Shown here: piece after piece, positions 62,077 through 64,000 of the stretch
Numbering within the stretch: position 1 is the stretch's first letter
How the letters are laid out: each line of letters opens with the position of its first letter
From: an uncultured Prevotellaceae bacterium
Lineage (GTDB): Bacteria > Bacteroidota > Bacteroidia > Bacteroidales > Bacteroidaceae
Assembly (NCBI GenBank): GCA_949299545.1
Contig: CASGAM010000025.1
Coordinates: 62,001-126,000, forward strand
Length of the DNA stretch: 64,000 nucleotides
Direction of reading: 5' to 3'
Translations under genes and position numbers: made by a program
Notes under the pieces: model-generated
Seen by the model: the letters and a program-made list of their open reading frames with translations, nothing else
Databases searched by the model: none
What the model was told of the DNA's origin: nothing

Positions 62077-62391
62077 TCATCTGATAGCGATTCTGCGTGA
62101 TGTTTTGTTGACTTTTACGATGTAGTACCCTTTTTTAAGGTTAAGTACGAACTCCTTTTGTTCGCTGTCTATCTCGTAACTGGCTATTTGTGTTCCTGTG
62201 ATGGCATAGATTTCAAGACGGGAGCCTTCTGCATTTGAGACGATGACAGTATTACCTTTGATGGCGATGCACGTTTCATTCGCACGTATTTCCTGTCCTT
62301 CCTTGTCCAAGTTCTGAGCCAGACAAGGCGTCATGGGGGCAGACAATAGTGCCAATGCGAGTATGGATATAATCAGTTTTTGGACCACCAT
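62077..62391 (-). CDS. Short exported protein made of a secretion-tail-like domain
   Basis: A 104-residue protein with signal peptide (MVVQKLIISILALALLSAPMTPCLAQ). The remaining 78 residues contain a short acidic linker and one beta-sandwich-like unit that closely resembles type IX secretion C-terminal domains: TVIVSNAEGSRLEIYAITGTQIAS, then KKGYYIVKVNKTSRRIAIR, with the K/GYYxVKV strand and basic end. No cargo domain precedes it. It could be a remnant of a larger gene or a small protein that uses the same fold. It has a -7 box at 62418-62425. Confidence 0.65.
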   Translation of the reverse strand: MVVQKLIISILALALLSAPMTPCLAQNLDKEGQEIRANETCIAIKGNTVIVSNAEGSRLEIYAITGTQIASYEIDSEQKEFVLNLKKGYYIVKVNKTSRRIAIR

Positions 62392-62417
62392 CGGTTATTT
62401 TATTTGTTCTTTATATG

Positions 62418-62425
62418 CAAATATA
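62418..62425 (-). promoter_or_regulatory. -7 box for the secretion-tail-like gene
   Basis: Reads TATATTTG on the minus strand, 26 bp before the start codon, which argues for an expressed gene rather than a fragment. Confidence 0.5.
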
Positions 62426-62479
62426 GGCTATGCCAACGAAAAAAACAAATTTTATTGTGTTTAGTTCCTTCTTTTTTTG

Positions 62480-63397
62480 TTATTTGATGGGGATGGTGAG
62501 ATTTTCAGCAGCAAGGATAGTATTGGGGAAGATCGATCTGGCTTCTTCTAGTAAAAGTTTTTCGTTTTCGTATCTGGCAGAAAAGTGTCCGATGCAAAGT
62601 TGTTTGGTGTTACTTGCTTTTGCCAATGTGGCGGCTTGCAAGGCTGTAGTGTGGCATGTTTCTTCTGCCCGACTGAGGTCTTCGTGCATGAATGTGGCTT
62701 CGTGGAATAACAGGTTTGTGCCCTTCAGGTACTTTTCCAGATGGGGCAGGTAAACGGTGTCAGAGCAGTAAGCGTAGCTGCGTGGCGGATCTGCCGGATA
62801 TGTAAGCCGGTGGCTGGGGATGAGTTGTCCGTCGGGGGTTGTCCATTCGCCGCCGTTTTTAATACGGTTTATCTCATAGAGGGGGATATGATAGAAGTCA
62901 ATCATTTCCCTTTTGATATGGGGGAGGGTTGCTTTTTCCTTGAAGAGGAAACCTCCGCAGGCGATACGGTGGTGCAATGGAATGCTGTATACACTGACAG
63001 ATTTGTCTTCATGTATGAGGCCATACGTTTTCGTGTCTATCGGATGAAACTCCACTTTGTAGGTCAATCCTTTACAAAAGAATTCCAGCTGTTGGTTGAG
63101 CATCTGTTCAAAGTCAGAAGGGGCGTGTATGTGCAAGGTTGCGGTCCGTCCGAGCATACCCATGGTAGATATCAGTCCCGGAAGCCCGAAACAATGGTCG
63201 CCATGAAGGTGTGATATGAACACGTGGTTAAGTCTTGAGAATTTCAACTTTGAGCGTCGGAATTGAATTTGTGCCCCTTCGCCACAATCTATCATATAGA
63301 GTTTATCGCGTACATTAAGTACCTGTGAGGTTGAAAAATGCCGGGTTGTTGGCAATGCTGATCCGCAACCGAGGATGGTCAGTTCAAACTTCTCCAT
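62480..63397 (-). CDS. rnz: Ribonuclease Z
   Basis: Removes the 3' trailer from tRNA precursors. The 305-residue metallo-beta-lactamase-fold protein begins ELTILGCGSALPTTRHFSTSQVLN and has the zinc motif HLHGDHCFGLPGL, then HEATFMHED and HFSARY near the C-terminus. Length is typical of the short RNase Z form. It has its own -7 box. Confidence 0.95.
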   Translation of the reverse strand: MEKFELTILGCGSALPTTRHFSTSQVLNVRDKLYMIDCGEGAQIQFRRSKLKFSRLNHVFISHLHGDHCFGLPGLISTMGMLGRTATLHIHAPSDFEQMLNQQLEFFCKGLTYKVEFHPIDTKTYGLIHEDKSVSVYSIPLHHRIACGGFLFKEKATLPHIKREMIDFYHIPLYEINRIKNGGEWTTPDGQLIPSHRLTYPADPPRSYAYCSDTVYLPHLEKYLKGTNLLFHEATFMHEDLSRAEETCHTTALQAATLAKASNTKQLCIGHFSARYENEKLLLEEARSIFPNTILAAENLTIPIK

Positions 63398-63433
63398 AAA
63401 TATCAGTATCGTATATGGTTAGTTCTTTTCTTA

Positions 63434-63441
63434 CAAACATA
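63434..63441 (-). promoter_or_regulatory. -7 box for rnz
   Basis: Reads TATGTTTG on the minus strand, 36 bp before the rnz start. Confidence 0.45.
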
Positions 63442-63550
63442 CGTATAAATCTTGATTTATTTGTCAATATATGAATAATTCTTTGATTCATTTTTCTGTG
63501 TTATATTGAGGATAAATGCCGGCCGGTTGTTCTGACTATATGTTTTTGTG

Positions 63551-63589
63551 GAAATAAAAAGACTGTTCCCGGGATTCCCGGGAACAGTC
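63551..63589 (-). terminator. Terminator after rpsA
   Basis: A perfect 13-bp stem (63561-63573 with 63577-63589) with a 3-nt loop is followed on the minus strand by TTTTTATTT. It lies 33 bp past the rpsA stop codon. Confidence 0.9.
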
Positions 63590-63622
63590 CTGTCTGTATG
63601 GTATTCAATAAAGAAACCGTGA

Positions 63623-64000
63623 TTATTCGCCTTTTTCCATTTGGGCTTTCAGTGCTGCCAAAGCGTCGATGTCGCCGAGAGTAGTGGAAGCTGCCTGGTT
63701 TTGGATTGCAGGTGCTTCTTCTTTCTTAGCTTTCTTTGCTGCTGTGCTTGCTTTCTTAGCCTCTTTTGCTTCAGCACGTTGTGCGTCTTCATAAATGCGG
63801 CTGTGAGAAAGGATGATGCGTTTGCTTTCTTTGTTGAATTCGATCACCTTGAATTGCAGCTTTTCGTTAAGCTGAGCCTGGCTGCCGTCTTCCTTAACGA
63901 GGTGTTTCGGAGTGGCAAAACCTTCAACGCCATATTCCAATTGGATGACAGCGCCTTTGTCCAACATCTCAACGATGGTACCTTCGTGGATAGAATCCAT
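63623..64000 (-). CDS. rpsA: 30S ribosomal protein S1, C-terminal part (cut by window edge)
   Basis: The frame is open to the right edge and covers the last 125 residues. It holds one S1 RNA-binding motif (GTIVEMLDKGAVIQLEYGVEGFATPKHL and KVIEFNKESKRIILSHSR) followed by an Ala/Lys/Glu-rich tail (AKEAKKASTAAKKAKKEEAP) typical of the S1 protein of Bacteroidetes. The ATG seen at the edge is internal, as the protein must extend beyond 64000. S1 binds mRNA at the small subunit, which matters in a phylum that rarely uses Shine-Dalgarno pairing. Confidence 0.9.
   Translation of the reverse strand: MDSIHEGTIVEMLDKGAVIQLEYGVEGFATPKHLVKEDGSQAQLNEKLQFKVIEFNKESKRIILSHSRIYEDAQRAEAKEAKKASTAAKKAKKEEAPAIQNQAASTTLGDIDALAALKAQMEKGE

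Overview
The window looks like a chromosomal segment of a Gram-negative anaerobe of the order Bacteroidales (Bacteroidaceae/Prevotellaceae-like; genus not decidable from this sequence). Grounds: many start regions are preceded by the Bacteroidetes -7 box TAnnTTTG rather than a sigma70 -10, and Shine-Dalgarno sequences are mostly absent. The F-type ATP synthase genes run atpD-atpC-X-atpB-atpE-atpF-atpH-atpA-atpG. DUF4290, DUF3078 and DUF4250 proteins, a DPP5-type peptidase, GH97 enzymes and C-terminal tails like type IX secretion signals are all present. No rRNA, tRNA, CRISPR array, insertion sequence or prophage was recognised.

Layout. 1-9.1 kb is housekeeping: the start of gltB (cut by the left edge), a leftward yicC-gmk-small membrane protein-nadD operon, and a tightly packed rightward operon tsaB-DUF4290-murA-rimM-dxr-rseP. 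9.1-15 kb holds two very small genes, a lipoprotein, a CCA-adding-type nucleotidyltransferase, an NhaC antiporter and a POT peptide transporter. 15.2-24.4 kb is an accessory envelope region, all leftward: two short operons of lipoproteins, a TolB-like propeller and small outer-membrane barrels. A 1.1 kb gene-poor stretch with a 16-bp inverted repeat and a palindromic repeat element follows, then a 1248-residue secreted multidomain metalloprotease-like protein.

24.6-34 kb carries a DPP5 peptidase with a major-facilitator transporter (likely peptide breakdown and uptake), yidC-pyrG, a DUF3078 outer-membrane protein, and engB divergent from recR. recR opens a rightward cluster with a membrane protein, a B12-binding radical SAM protein, a family-2 glycosyltransferase and a GNAT acetyltransferase. 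38.2-43.5 kb is a glycan operon (GH43-CBM6 and two GH97 enzymes, both of the retaining type by their catalytic Asp), with no SusC/SusD in view. 43.5-50.5 kb holds a second copy of the palindromic repeat, a small secreted protein, a sigma54-type response regulator with its hybrid kinase, a small XRE regulator and a ThrE-type exporter.

50.5-57.7 kb is the complete ATP synthase operon, divergent from a LysR regulator. 59-64 kb holds a CE15-like esterase with an altered nucleophile motif, an ECF sigma factor unit (sigma, one-TM protein, Spy-like protein), a tiny secreted protein made almost only of a sorting-domain-like tail, ribonuclease Z, and the 3' end of rpsA.

The most notable points are the two-copy palindromic repeat family, the 16-bp inverted repeat in the gene-poor region, hairpin terminators set within 20 nt of the next start codon, a MurA with Asp in place of the fosfomycin-target Cys, the CE15 protein lacking its conserved Arg, and the free-standing secretion-tail protein. 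I did not find a clearly novel multi-gene system; the radical SAM/GT2/GNAT cluster after recR is the best candidate for an uncharacterised pathway.
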